Shown here one piece after another: positions 1 through 11,939 of a stretch of 64,000 bases of DNA. The DNA is from Chrysopilus asiliformis (Eukaryota; Arthropoda; Insecta; Diptera; Rhagionidae): positions 37,103,943 through 37,167,942 of the forward strand of contig OZ035962.1 of assembly GCA_964034945.1 (NCBI GenBank), in the 5' to 3' direction. Numbering within the stretch: the stretch's first letter is position 1; the number at the start of each line of letters is the position of its first letter. Both the position numbers and the translations under genes were made by a program. Under the pieces are notes generated by a model. The model was not told the origin of the DNA. It searched no databases and saw only the letters and a program-made list of their open reading frames with translations.

Positions 1-299
1 TTCCTCTACATTAGTACTTCTAATGTAATCAGAATTCATAAAATTCTGTAAAAAGGTTTTATAAAAAGCAGCAACTCTAGAATAAATGAGATGGATTTTC
101 ATGTCAGCAACATTGCGCCGTATGCTTTCTAAATAAGATACCCTTCCTTGAGTGAACTTATGCTGCTGCGCCTTAGATTTATGATAACTATTGGACTAGA
201 AACTGGGCATTAAAATTGAAAATCTAGAAATATTATTTTGTTTCCGTACAAGGATTTCAAAGTCTGCAGTTTTCCGTGACGGGAGGAAAAATACTGTAG

Positions 300-1480
300 A
301 TTTCGATTAAAGTACTGTATGTCTTTAAAAGGGCTCAAATTACTCTAAAACAAGGTAATTACTTTAAAGTTAACATCCTTGTAACAGACAGACTGAGAGA
401 CAGAAAGACATTTTTGTAATAATGCTCCAAGCGACTCAGGAGTGATCGGGAAATGTTTTTTAGGCAATATTAAGAGGTCGAAATTTTTCATGAATACAAT
501 ACTTTATTAAATATCTGATGTGAGCGGCACATGACTTTCTTATACAAAATCTACGTTCCTCTCTCTCTCTCTCTCGGCGCTACAACCGGTTTTCGGTCTT
601 GGCCTGCCGCAATGTCTCTCACTAGAGGTCCCGGTCACGTGCCGATGTCCTCCAGTTTTGCATCCCAATTCTCTTCACGTCGTGGTCAACGCCGTCTTGC
701 CATCTGAGGTTGGGTCTTCCACCGCAGAAGACTTTCCGAGCCCGGTCACTTTCACTCATTCGAGTGACATGACCAGCCCACCGGAGTCTGTTGAGTCTTA
801 TGAGCTTGACTACGGGCATGTCCTGATATCTTTCATAGACCTCGTCATTGTAGAGTCTCCGGAATCGCCCCCCCCCCTCATGTATGGGGCCAAAGATCCT
901 TCTGACATGAGGACTGGCAGGATCAGGGTCCTGTACAGTTGCAGTTTGGTTATTATAGTTAGGTTTTTAGACCTGAAGAATTTTGATAAGCTGTAGACTT
1001 TAAACAGTCGTGCGTGAATTTCTTCACGTTCTTATCGAATAAAATATTACTTTATAACGGTAAAAGCTGTCGATAGAGAATCTTAATAAGATAATCGTTC
1101 TATTACCGGACCCTTAGGGACTATTTATTTTTTTTTAATTCACAAAATTTTACTAAATGATAAAAAAAATTATTTTCGTTGCATTTTACAGTAAATTGGG
1201 GTCTCTAAATTAAAAATGTGATATTTATAAACATAAGTGTAGAAAATTGTACTGTCTTTAACTTTCAAAAACGAAATTGTGATTTTGAAAAAGCCGCCAT
1301 TTTAGTTACTTCCATTTAACGGATTTCCACAAAAGTTTATAGAATTTCAAATTCTAGGATCAAACAAACGTGTAAAATTTCATGACTCTAGCTCTACTAG
1401 AAATTTCAAAATTTTATGATTTGTGAAAACTGCCTGCATTTCCGCTAATCATGCGTTTATAATGAGAATTAGTAGAGTAG
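300..1480 (+). repeat. Dispersed repeat family B, interrupted by the LINE fragment
   Basis: ACAGAAAGACATTTTTGTAA, GGGAAATGTTTTTTAGGCAA and ACTTTCTTATACAAAATCTA recur at 29.1-29.8 kb (reversed) and 36.5-37.4 kb. The LINE fragment 558-962 splits it just after CTACGTTCC. Confidence 0.6.
558..962 (-). mobile_element. LINE reverse-transcriptase C-terminal fragment, copy 1
   Basis: The minus strand encodes MPVVKLIRLNRLRWAGHVTR and RGRPNLRW-like sequence (here FCGGRPNLRWQDGVDHDVKR), the typical C-terminus of insect non-LTR retrotransposon polymerases. It ends in a (GA)n tail on the minus strand. Compared with the copy at 24.9 kb it lacks about 70 bp. It interrupts a family-B repeat. Confidence 0.8.
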
Positions 1481-2129
1481 TTTGTCTGTATTAGTATTAG
1501 CTATATAAACATCAAAGCTACAGCCAAAGAACAGGTTTAATTGACTTTTTATTAACATTTTAATTCACTTATTTCAGGTTTTTTTTTTCAGCTAAATCTT
1601 ACAAAATCATTCAATATTTTATACGAGATCAAATGATAGACGCTTATTATTATATTCCACGACTGAAGAAACTTTGAACTCTCAACGTTTGAAGTTCTTT
1701 CAAGGACTTTTCTGTGAAAACACGTTCCGCCACTGTAATCTTTCAAAATTAAATAATATGTAAAATATATGAGATGCGAATACCGTGCAGATCAGGTTCT
1801 ACATGTGAATTTCAAGTCGAATGATTCTGTCTATAATTTTATCATTAACGACTGCTATTTAAGAACAATGTAGATTAGATCTTGTTTTAATGTGATGACT
1901 TAAGTTATTCTATTTAGTATTTAGTATATTCTATCGCATTTATTCGAATTTTTCGCGAGCGAAGTTGATTTAATTTTTTTGATGTTAATTTGTAATCTCT
2001 CATAGAAATTAATGATAAAGTTAAGATGAAAGTCTTAACTTTATATATAACAAAATTTGAAGGAAATATTTTCTACATTTTTTTGCTGTAACGGTTTTGA
2101 TGTATCTTCAATAATTCTCAACATACAGT

Positions 2130-2215
2130 CTGACCTCGGTAATCGCAACTATAGTAGACAGAGCCTGTTGCAATAACCGAGTCAGTTGCGATAACCGAGT
2201 CACAACATTATCTGT
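2130..2215. repeat. Fragment of a pogo-like MITE
   Basis: CAGTCTGACCTCGGTAATCG looks like a pogo-type terminus, and CTCGGTAATCGCAACT is inverted at 2188-2203. No opposite end was found. Confidence 0.4.
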
Positions 2216-2494
2216 CAAAAAGGTAAACATAAGTTCTTAAACAATATAACAGCTCCAAAAATAGGGTAAAACCTCTACCATTTGTAACGCAGTTTTTACG
2301 CTGGAAAATTATTTACAATACTAAATAAATAAAAGTATTTACACCAAGTTTTTCGTACATCAAAGTTCAGTCGGATTAGCCTCAAAAAAATTCAACTGGA
2401 ATATTATGATCCAATTCAAAAATTCCACTTTGAGAGTTTATAATCTCGCTATACACAAATTGTACGATTGCCTGCCAATTTTATTTTTCGTGTG

Positions 2495-2892
2495 TTACCG
2501 TTTGTAACGCAAATAATTAATTTTTGCATGTCCGTCTGTGGCGCGGATTCCGGGCGCATGGATTGAGCTAGAGACTTGAAAGATCCGTTTTTCGTAAAAT
2601 GGTTAGGGGGGGGGGGGGGGGGGGTACCCCCCATACGAACGAAAAGGTTTTTTGCGAATATCTCAAAAACGGTGTATCTTATCAAAAAAGCGCAACAACA
2701 ATAGTTATTTAGGATATGATTCTACATAAAACTTCCATACATCAAAATCCGATTGGAATAAATTTTAAAAAATCTTATTGGAAAGTTTGACTTCAAAGTG
2801 GAATTTTGATACAACCGTTCGCCGTTCACTTAAATCACCATACGGGTTTTCACTAATTGCCAGATTGGCAATAATAGCTTTTGTTATGTTTA
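2495..2892 (+). mobile_element. DINE-1-like element, copy 1 (5' end lost)
   Basis: It retains TTTGTAACGC, the GGATTGAGCTAGAGACTTGA core, a G-run and the CACCATACGGGT subterminal repeat, followed by the ATTGCCAGATTGGCAAT hairpin and TTTTGTTATG end. The microsatellite is reduced to GTCCGTCTG. Confidence 0.75.
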
Positions 2893-4184
2893 CATCTGAT
2901 ATTGCTTTTAAGTAACATTACGATCAACTGAAATTAACAGAATATTACGTGCGCTAGATTAAAGCAAACTATGTGCGCTACTAGATATTTTCGAGAATAA
3001 CTTTTAAGTAGACAAAAATCGTGAGACATTACCCTGACGGCATAAAAGCTTAAGTAAAGTTTAACAATTTTTAAGTTCCAGTCTGAATTGTTCGAAATTT
3101 GTGAGGAAATTATTCTTAATTGACTTTAGTGGGCCAACTCTAAATTTCGAATTGTTACACAATTGGTAAATTAGGTCAAAATAGGAGAGTGCAAACAGAC
3201 AAAAAGCAGCATTCCGTGTTGCAAATGATTTCTGTGAAATAACTTTTCGAAAAAAAATATGGTGAGAAACGAAGTTGGATAAAAATCATGGTTTGGTTAA
3301 ACCATACGATTGACGAAGCCGGTACGCCGTCCTTGTATCTATTAACTATTCAAAGTCGTCAGTTCGACATTCAAACACCGCTTTTACCTATTTCTTGCAG
3401 TCAAAACAAATTTTTTTTTTCATTCCGTTATGCAATTTTTGTAGACGAAAATTGCTTACATACAAATGACGCAAACAGAAAAATTGGAGAGAAAAAAAAA
3501 CTCAATAAAGAGCTCTTTTGGTGTTACGTAGTTTTGCTGTTGAAAGAAAGTTTTTTAAGCCAAGTGCACGGGCGGTCAAATTTGGGCCACTCATGCTTGT
3601 GGTACCTGAATTTTATGGTTGCTGAGTTTTTTTTCTTTTTCTTTATTCATTGTGGAGTTCAAAAAGGTGACAACGGAAATCTTCTGAATATGATTTTAAT
3701 AGAGAGGTAAGACATGTAAAACGCAGCAAGTTTTTTGTAGTCTGCTATAAAATGTAAACAAGTCATATAGAACGCTAGTCTGTACACCCGTCGGTCAAAG
3801 TTTTTCTTGAACCAAGAAACCTAGAAATAATGTAAAAATTGCGGAGAAAAAATGTAATTCCTTCAGGATTTTCCGATTCGAATTTTTAAATTCCAACATT
3901 ATATTCATGATCAGCAGACCCAGTATCGTTGTATTATTTAAAAAAAATCCGTTGGAGTTTTTTTTGAGCTGGGGAAAAGGATAACATCCCTTCAGAACGA
4001 ATTTTCATAAAAAAACTGGATCCAATTCTTAGGCATACAATCTCAAGTGTACGAAATTTCTAATGTTCGAACAAATTCGTCCCTTTGATTAAGGAATTTA
4101 CGGATAGCCGTAAATCAGAATTTATTGCCAGCCTAAACACTCTGATGTAAATTGCCTTTTATACTTTTTATGAAAACCAGATAG
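2893..4184. other. No feature recognised
   Basis: AT-rich. The frame at 3288-3710 (140 codons) has homopolymer-rich composition and no recognisable domain; it is not called a gene. Confidence 0.5.
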
Positions 4185-4345
4185 GAATATATTAGATTTA
4201 GTATATCATTTGTAACGCATTGAACCAATCGTCGATCACAAAAAGGAACTACACCAGGTTGTTTGGGATGACGAAACGAATTTGTCCGTCTGTCCGTCCG
4301 TGGATGAACACCATAACCAATGTTCAAAACGATCACATTTCTAAT
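4185..4345 (+). mobile_element. DINE-1-like subfamily 2 fragment
   Basis: GCATTGAACCAATCGTCGAT, TACACCAGG and a short GTCC/GTCT run; only the first third is present. Confidence 0.6.
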
Positions 4346-4702
4346 CTTTCATTCCTCACCCACGGACCGATTGAATTGAACGGAAAATAAAAAATCACTC
4401 TAGAGCAGGGTTGGCAGAGTTTTGAAAGTTCTCAAGCGATTAACTGACAAGCGATTTACGTGTCACATGGCTTGCTTTCCGACCTAAATTCGAACTTTGT
4501 TGAAAGCTCTTCGTACACTGTCAATTGTTTTACTTTTATCTATATAATACTAGCTTGCATACCCGTCGTTGCCGGGTTAAGTTTTAAAAAAAAAATTTTT
4601 TTTTGATGGTCTATGTTGGAGCTAAACTTCAGGCCAATCGGCTCGGTAGTTTCCCCGCGAAAGGGTAACAAGAGGAAGAGCTAAGTTTCGAGAGATTCGC
4701 GG

Positions 4703-5020
4703 ACAATTTATCGTGAACAATTTATCGTAAAACAATTTATCGTGAACAATTTATCGTAAAACAATTTATCGTAAGAACAATTTATCGTAAGAACAATTTA
4801 TCGTAAGAACAATTTATCGTAAGACAATTTATCGTAAGAACAATTTATCGTAAGACAATTTATCGTAAGAACAATTTATCGTAAGACAATTTATCGTAAG
4901 GAATATTATTTTTACAAATTCGGGCGCCCGGGCAATAAATTGTTGTTACATATATATATATATTATATATATATATTATATAATTGTTCTTACATATATA
5001 TATATATATATATAATATAT

Positions 5021-5075
<55 letters not shown>

Positions 5076-5545
5076 CCCCCTCCCCCCCTCCCCCCTCCCC
5101 TCCCCCCCCCTCCCCCTCCCCCCCCCCTCCCCCTCCCCCCCCTCCCCCTCCCCCCTTCCCCTTCACAATCCACCCCTCCCCCTTCCCCCTTGCCCCTGTC
5201 CCCTTCCCCCTCCCCCTTCCGCCCCCCCCCTTCCCCCCCTTCCTCCCCTTCCCCCACCCCTTACCCCTTCCCCCGCCCCTCCCAACCCATCACCCACCCA
5301 ACCCATCATCCACCCGACCCATCTCCCCAACACTTCCCACAATAATCTTGTTCTTACGATAAATTGTCTTACGATAAATTGTTCTTACGATAAATTGTCT
5401 TACGATAAATTGTTCTTACGATAAATTGTCTTACGATAAATTGTTCTTACGATAAATTGTTCTTACGATAAATTGTTCTTACGATAAATTGTTTTACGAT
5501 AAATTGTTCACGATAAATTGTCTCACGATAAATTGTTTACGATGA
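4703..5545. repeat. Foldback array: mirrored tandem repeats around AT and C-rich core
   Basis: About 13 copies of a 14-16-bp unit (ACAATTTATCGTAAGA) at 4703-4900 are mirrored by about 13 inverted copies (TCTTACGATAAATTGT) at 5351-5545. The spacing variants occur in mirrored order. The core has (TA)n at 4950-5070 and a C-rich tract at 5071-5340. Proteins read from it are low-complexity artefacts. Confidence 0.85.
5071..5340 (+). repeat. Polypyrimidine (CCCTCC)n tract
   Basis: About 270 bp of nearly pure C/T on the + strand, directly after (TA)n. The minus strand is G-rich and could form G-quadruplex or triplex structures. Not coding. Confidence 0.85.
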
Positions 5546-5736
5546 ATTGACCGGCACCCGTTTCGAGATCATTTTACCCCCTCCCCTTACTCCCCCCACC
5601 CCTCGCGCTACTTTTACGTATATCTCTGTTGGAACCAGAACTACCACAGACACTCATGCCAAATGTCAAGTCAATCGGTTCAGCCGTTTTTGCGTGAAAG
5701 AGGAACAGACAGACAGACAGACAGACACCAACTCAT

Positions 5737-6039
5737 TTTTATACCCGTATGGTGAAACCAAAGAGTATATTAACTTTGCCTTATGGTTTGTAACGCCAAG
5801 ATCCCGTTATCACACACAAAAATGAATTACACCAGTGTGTTTAGAATGATAAAAATAATTAATTTTTGCATGTCCGTCCGTCTGTCTGTCCGTCCGTCTG
5901 TCCGTCTGTAGCGAGGATAGCGGGCGCACGGATTGAGCTACAGACTTGAAATTTTGCGCAGATCCGTTTTTCGTAAAGAGGCTAAGTTCTTTCTTGGGAA
6001 AAAATTGCCAGATTGGCAATTATAGCTTTTGTTATGTTT
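5737..6039 (+). mobile_element. DINE-1-like element, copy 2 (internal deletion)
   Basis: 5' end TATACCCGTATGGTGAAACC, a long (GTCC/GTCT)n run, core GGATTGAGCTACAGACTTGA, then a jump to the 3' hairpin. Nested in the 4546-6560 element. Confidence 0.85.
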
Positions 6040-6661
6040 ATATATGAGTATGAGTATGATATGATGATAAAATCGTTTACCCTGATTGACTGACTCATCT
6101 AGAAACTTAGAAACTTGAAACTTTCACAGTATGTCCCAACCATCACGTAGGCGCTCACTAAGGTGGGGTTTTTCGAAATTTTACCGTTATAGAGGAAAAC
6201 GGGGGGTAAAGAGGTTTGGGTGTTTTTAAACCGTGATTTTCGCCATGAATCCTGCTCAGTAGGAGGCGGGGGTTTTCGGGGTCGCTGATCACAAATCCGG
6301 TGTTAGATTTTCGAAATTAGAAATGGAAGGTCCTGTAAGGATACTGCGAATATCCTTTCCCGTTTTTGCCGGAAAAAATTTGCACTAGGGGGTTTTCGGG
6401 GTCGCTGGTCACGAGTCTGGTGTTAGACTAATTCGCAACGGAGAGTCGTGCAAGAAAAATATTTTTCTCAAAAGTTTTTAGGTTCTTTCCGTTTTTCTTC
6501 GTATTCTAAAACTTACACAAAAACCTTAACCCGACAACGATGGGTATGCAAGCTAGTATTCCAAATAGGTTTGATAACAAATAACTTTTATATTTAATTT
6601 ACTAATTACAATCGGAAAATTTAAATAATTCCACAAAAACAAAAATATTTATTTCATAATA

Positions 6662-7445
6662 CATTGAAACCTGGATACTATATACCGATACTATATCAAA
6701 CCGGTGTAGTATACAGTATCGAGGGGTATACAATATCGATGGGTATTAAAAGAGAAGAAAATATTGTCATGGTTTATAAAAAACTCAAAAAACTGAGAAT
6801 ACGTTTTTTAATGTTTTACTCATTTATAAATTCAATTTACAAAGTTATTTAGCAAAGTAAGAAGTTAGGGCTATTCACTCTTTATCGTAGTTGATTGTAA
6901 ACTCGTAGAATTGTAGAATCGTAAATAAAATCGTAGTTTTTTGACAGTTCTCCATACAATTTTTTTACGACGAAAACTACAATCTGCCACACCCGAAGGT
7001 ATGGTAAAATCGTAGTTTTTGTCGTACTTCTAATAAGGTGAGGTTAAGGCGTGTTTTGCAACATGTCAACTTGGTTCCAACTCTAAAATGGACATTGGAA
7101 AAGTAAGTAAATTAAAGTATTTATATGATTTAGTATAAATTAAGAAATAAAAAATGCTTTAAACAATTTAGGTAAAGAAAATAATTAAAAGAGTCAAAAA
7201 TCTACGACAAACCCCACAACCTCTAGTAAAGCGCTGCTCACGCTTTGTTGTACTTTTCCATCGTAGATTTACATTACAATCTACGATTTTACTATCTACG
7301 ATAAAGAGTGAATTGCCCTATTGTTTGTTGCTTAAGAAGTTTCTGCTGTTTCGCCCCCATTGCCTTCTCCTGACACTTTCTCTGTGGGGTATACACTATT
7401 GAGGGGTATACAGTACTGAAGGTATACGGTATCGAGGTTTCAATG
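6662..7445. mobile_element. TA-flanked MITE containing another MITE
   Basis: Termini CATTGAAACCT in inverted orientation with flanking TA (6660-6661, 7446-7447). GGTATAC/GTATAC motifs and ATCGAGG recur near both ends. A second TIR element (6867-7319) is nested inside. Confidence 0.75.
6867..7319. mobile_element. MITE with AGGGCWATTCACTC termini
   Basis: Left AGGGCTATTCACTCTTTATC and right (reverse complement) AGGGCAATTCACTCTTTATC. Internal TCGTAG repeats. Nested in the 6662-7445 element; target duplication not resolved. Confidence 0.75.
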
Positions 7446-7499
7446 TATGTACATTCAAAAAGACCGCACTTTTTTGCCCCATTTTTTGTGCTATTTTTC

Positions 7500-7725
7500 G
7501 CGATTTTAACTAAATGGACAGCATATGACTTTCTTATACATAATCTTCCTTCCTGCGCAATTTATAGCCCGACAAATAAATTATTAGTTTACATAAAAAT
7601 ACGGACTTTTTTTTACAAAATACCTCGATAACAGTAAAAGCTATCGATTTACAGTAAATGCCAAAGATTAAGATAATTTTAATGTCTTTAATTTTTACTT
7701 TAATTGTTTTTTTCTGAAGGAGAAA
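7500..7725 (+). repeat. Family B fragment
   Basis: ATATGACTTTCTTATACATA, TGCGCAATTTATAGCCCGAC and GGTAAAAG-like segments match family B. Confidence 0.55.
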
Positions 7726-7779
7726 TGGGAAATAATATATTTGAGTTATCCTTACAGTATCTTCCGTTTCGAATTTTAA

Positions 7780-8090
7780 AATTCTAATACCAGATTCGTG
7801 ATCAGCGGTCCCAAAACCTCCCTAATGCTAGTTAAAAGATATTTGAATCTTGAAAGTTCAAATTTTGAAATTCTAACATTAGATTCGTGATTAGCGGTCC
7901 TGAACACTTCCTGACTCCAGCTTTTCGGAGTGAAAATTGAAAAAAGGACATTTTCGATATTCCTAGTGGACTTTCCGTTTAGAATTTTGAAAAACGGTTT
8001 CTTAGCGAGCACCCATGAGGTATGAATCGGTGTGCAAAATTTCATGCCCATCGGTTTAGTGGTTTGGGAGTTACTGTATCAGTGAGTGAG
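7780..8090 (+). repeat. Internal fragment of the same repeat family
   Basis: Repeats of ATTAGATTCGTGATCAGCGG-type sequence (7790 and 7880), then TTTCATGCCCATCGGTTTAG and a (GTGA/GTCA)n run, as at the 3' side of related elements. Confidence 0.5.
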
Positions 8091-8117
8091 TGAGTCAGTC
8101 AGTGGTATTTTTATATA

Positions 8118-8240
8118 CAAAAGACTCGCGATTATACCAGCATTCGATTATATGAACAGCTGTATGCATAGAAAATATTTCAGATTAAAAACTCTGTTAT
8201 ATGAACAGCTTAAAATTTCGTGTTCATATAATCGCGAGTG
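8118..8240. mobile_element. Short TIR repeat (ACTCGCGATTATA)
   Basis: ACTCGCGATTATA at 8123-8135 and its complement at 8227-8239, plus internal TTATATGAACAGC direct repeats. About 120 bp, boundaries approximate; TA dinucleotides flank it. Confidence 0.55.
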
Positions 8241-8249
8241 TACTGTCTG

Positions 8250-9548
8250 ATTTTTGGAAGCTTTTCATTAATTAAACTACTGAAAATTTGAAAAAAAAAT
8301 CAAAATTTTTACCTACTGGCAACGCAGCAGAAAAAATACTTGGGCGTATTTTTTTTGTTTTTTTTTCTCATCATAGCGATGGGCGATGGAAGCTGTGATT
8401 ATTGTAATACGTGTGTATGTGTGCCATGGTTAGTTATGCATATACCGGAATGCGATGAACGAAATAAACGAAAAATTCAACGAGGAAAAGAGTGCAAGGT
8501 CGGTTTTGTTATTATTCGCCCGGTGTTCTGACCCACCTCGCACGCTATTGAATTTTTGCTGGTTATTCTATTCTAATTTTCAATGAGTAAAAATACTCGT
8601 AGCTCTCGGCGACCACACTTTGGATGATTAAGCATACCTGATTTTAGATGAAAATATCTCGTATTGCTATCTATTTTGATGAAGATAATTTATTGTTTAC
8701 TTTTTCAACATGATATTAGCGGAAACTTATCATGGAATTTAAATCTCTAGACTTATATTTTCACAGAGGTGGGTTTTCTGTCGATTATTTGCTTACATAC
8801 CTGGTGGGCATGGCTGTAGTTTTAGTGGAATGGGCAATAATCAAGTAGTAGTAACGGTATACAATATATACTGGTATAGTTTGTAGGTCAATTCATTCAA
8901 CGTAACTGCTGATATGTCACGTATTTGTGTTACGTCCTAGTTTTGAAGCATGAATATAAAAAAGAGTATTTAGAGCAGTACAACACATCTACAAAAACGC
9001 GGTTAAAATGCATTCAGTGTAAAACTCATTGACGTATGCCTGCCAGTATAATGCATATGATGTCTGCGCCACAAGTGATGTGAGACGAATTGTACAGAAC
9101 TATAAACATATCTATGCACATAGTAATTTTCTTTTGCTCTACACATATTCATTTGGTACAAAATGACAAAAGTGAAACCTTCATATATTTTATTGTGAGC
9201 ACTTTTTGGTGAAATAGTTTAGAGTTCTGTACATTCAATGATACCTAAAGGTAATAAAAAATACAGGCGGAGATTTCAACAAAAAATAATTTTGTAGTAA
9301 TTAAATTAGCAATATTTGTATCAATATTAATGGGTCAGTAATCGAATGCTTTAATTCAAATCAACAAAGTCAAACTAAATAAAAATTTTGGGGAAAATTG
9401 AAGTTTTTACAAAAAAGTCTCATATACCGTTATGGATATATTTATCCATATAGGGTATATGGATACAGCTGTATTGTGTAAAATTTATTTTATGTAGTGA
9501 CGTTTATTGTCAATGATACGTACTTTATTGGGATTTGAAAAATCGAAA
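8250..9548. other. No gene recognised
   Basis: AT-rich sequence without clear repeats by eye; a small Cys-containing frame at 8340-8531 has no support. Confidence 0.5.
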
Positions 9549-9550
9549 TA

Positions 9551-10128
9551 CAGTAATCCCTCCAACTGCGCGGTAGATACGTTCCACAAAAAGAGCGCGC
9601 AAACCGAAACCGCGCACTGTGAACCCTACTTTGTATGAAATTTTAAGGTTAGGTCCCAGATATTAGAAAAACTAAAAAAAAAAAATAGAAAAAAGTTTTT
9701 ATTTAACGACTTTTTGAAAAAAACCTTGTTATTAGTGATTGATTACCCGATTTTTGTTTTTCATTATGAATTTCTGCGTATGGGGCTAAAGCGGCTGTCA
9801 AATTTCTCCGAAATTTTAAGACACGCTCCATATCAGGGTTCATATTAAGAGCTTCTTATTCAAGTTGACTACCAAGCACAAAAGAATTTGCTAGTTTTTC
9901 GCACTAAATATAAGCACGAAATTACCAAATATGTACGAAGATACCAAATGACCAGCTGATTCTTTCTTGTCGGGGATTCACCAAAATATATATTCAGAAC
10001 ATGTTTTTTAAAACGAAAATTATAAAAAAAAACCGCGCACTTGCGAAATTTTTATCGCGCAGTTCGAAATTTTGGTATTAAATATTAAACCGCGCAGTTG
10101 CGAAACCGCGCAGTTGGAGGGATTACTG
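9551..10128. mobile_element. Pogo/Tigger-type MITE
   Basis: Termini CAGTAATCCCTCCAACTGCG on both ends in inverted orientation, flanked by TA (9549-9550, 10129-10130). The subterminal AACCGCGCAGTTGCG motif is repeated near both ends. 578 bp, no coding potential. Confidence 0.85.
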
Positions 10129-10249
10129 TACTCGGTTCTTGGTTCTTGGACTCAGAACCGGGTACCCGTTTTTCGCAGAATCAGTTCCTGAAAAGATTCT
10201 TATCAACAGTCCTCGAATCGGAAAGTTCCGGTTTTTATCAATAATACAA

Positions 10250-10318
10250 CATCGGGAATCGAACTCCAGGACCTTACTGTTCGAAGCCCATCGTTTTTCC
10301 GTCTGAGCCGTACACGCA
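10250..10318 (-). ncRNA. tRNA-derived SINE head or tRNA pseudogene
   Basis: On the minus strand GGCTCAGACGG resembles an A box and GGAGTTCGATTCCCG a B box, about 45 bases apart, as in tRNA-derived SINEs. The cloverleaf does not close well and no anticodon can be assigned. Best read as a SINE promoter remnant. Confidence 0.4.
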
Positions 10319-10329
10319 CTTAGAATACT

Positions 10330-11310
10330 TTAGGTTAGAATTGAATAATTGATACCTTAATTATCTTGCCAGGTTTGGGATAAATGTTTGATGCTGATGA
10401 TTCAAATCTTACAAAAAAAAATCGTGATTTTTACTCGGGAACCCGAAATTTTTTTCTAAGAATTGTGCGTTTGATAGAAGACAGAAATTTTAATGGGTTG
10501 CTTTGACATTTGACAGTTCATTTGCACCTTCGACTTCGGTGAAACTTTCGGCTAAATTTTGGGCCGAAGGTATGATTTCAAACCGAAGGTGGCTGAAGCC
10601 AAAGCCAAAGCCAACGCCGATTAATATATATCTAACCTAAATATATATCAGAATATCGGATATTTTGATATTTATTATAAATTTTAATGAACTGCACTGC
10701 CCTGAATTTGATATATTATACGTATATAAGAGAGAGTGAAAATGTGCGCAACTCACTAAAAAATCAGTTGTTATATTATTTTATCTTCTTCGTACATTTA
10801 TGTATGTTGTGTAAAATCTTGCTATTCGTTAGTCATTCATTTTCTTCTTGAGCCGAGTTTTCTTAAAACACTTGATCGACCTGACCTACTTTCATCGTTG
10901 CGGTGTAACGGTGACATGGGTTCCGTTGGATGTAATTCCCATGTTGTTAAGTTGCCATGTGATTTCATAAGTCTACGGCTATAATAAGCAACTCAAAACA
11001 TTGCTTCGTATTTCATTTCACTATCGAATGGAAAACATCGTGAAAAGTGAGACTAGGTGGTATGTAACACCTAAATTCCCAAGTAATATAGCGGTTAGGT
11101 AAAATTGTATACAACACACTCAATAAGAGCAACATTCGTAGAAGTATTCAATTAAGAATTTACGTTATATTTGTAAATGATCGTTCTTTTAATTCGGATT
11201 AGTAAAGTAGGTCATTGTCCTTTCTTACTTAGAACTTCTTGCAGAATTTAGAATGTATGTTGATGTCTGGGAGTTGAAAATGAACTTTTTTTTTGTGCAA
11301 GACATCTAAA
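10330..11310. other. No gene recognised
   Basis: Includes a low-complexity stretch GGCTGAAGCCAAAGCCAAAG near 10590. Otherwise unremarkable AT-rich DNA. Confidence 0.5.
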
Positions 11311-11314
11311 ACTT

Positions 11315-11880
11315 TATATTTACACTCTATATGATATATCATAGTATATGAAATTTAGTATACCGTTTTAACGGATCGAACCAATCAGCGGACACAAAAA
11401 TGAACTACACCAGGGTGTTAGGAATGACAAAATATTTTGATTTCCACATGTCCATCCGTCTGTATTTCTGTCCGTTGGTCTGTCGGTCTGGCTGTCTGTC
11501 TGTCTGTCCATCTGTCCGTGAACACCATAACTTTCGAAAGGATTGAGCTAGAGACTTGAAATTTTGTATAGTTACATTTCTCGTAAATGGCTCGGCTAAG
11601 TTCTTCAACGGGCAAAATTGGACCATTCCTTCCCCCCTCCACACAAACGAAGCATTTTTGTGCAATTTTCTCGAAAACGGTGACTCATATTGAAAAATTT
11701 TTAAAGATAAAATGTGTTTAGAATACAATTTTACATAATTCATCCATACATCAAATTCCAATCGGACTACTGATTTTCCCCTGTCCTATACAAATGGAAT
11801 TTTATAAATAAACATTTTGTCTGTCATCATATAGAGTATTTGACGATTGACTCTTGGCTATTGTAGCTTTTTTTATGTTT
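11315..11880 (+). mobile_element. DINE-1-like element, subfamily 2
   Basis: Same layout as the main family but with different ends: subterminal inverted repeats ACTCTATATGAT (about 11322) and ATCATATAGAGT (about 11826), GAACCAATCAGCGGACAC, a GTCC/GTCT run and GGATTGAGCTAGAGACTTGA. The 3' end is TTGTAGCTTTTTTTATG. The frame at 11405-11761 on the minus strand is a by-product. Confidence 0.75.
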
Positions 11881-11939
11881 TGATTAGTATTTATACTCTG
11901 TATGAGTAGTTAGTACTAAAACTAGATCAGGTTTTTTTA

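Larger units (their letters stand above)
4546..6560. mobile_element. TIR element with ACTAGCTTGCATACCC ends
   Basis: AATACTAGCTTGCATACCCR at both ends in inverted orientation (about 36 bp, 2-3 mismatches). The interior carries GGTTTTCGGGGTCGCTG motifs shared with 12.8-13.3 kb, 7.8-8.1 kb and 22.8-23.7 kb. The foldback array (4703-5545) and a DINE-1-like copy (5737-6039) are nested inside. Confidence 0.65.

Noticed and set aside
3288..3710. 140-codon ORF
   Set aside because: Contains long homopolymer-coded runs (FFFFF, EKKK) and no recognised motif; likely chance.
4703..4900. Regular short repeats resembling a CRISPR array
   Set aside because: The units are only 14-16 bp, contiguous with no unique spacers, and mirrored on the other side; this is a foldback-type tandem repeat in a eukaryotic genome.
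4940..5424. Proline/tyrosine-isoleucine-rich ORFs on both strands
   Set aside because: They are translations of (TA)n and (CCCTCC)n simple sequence.
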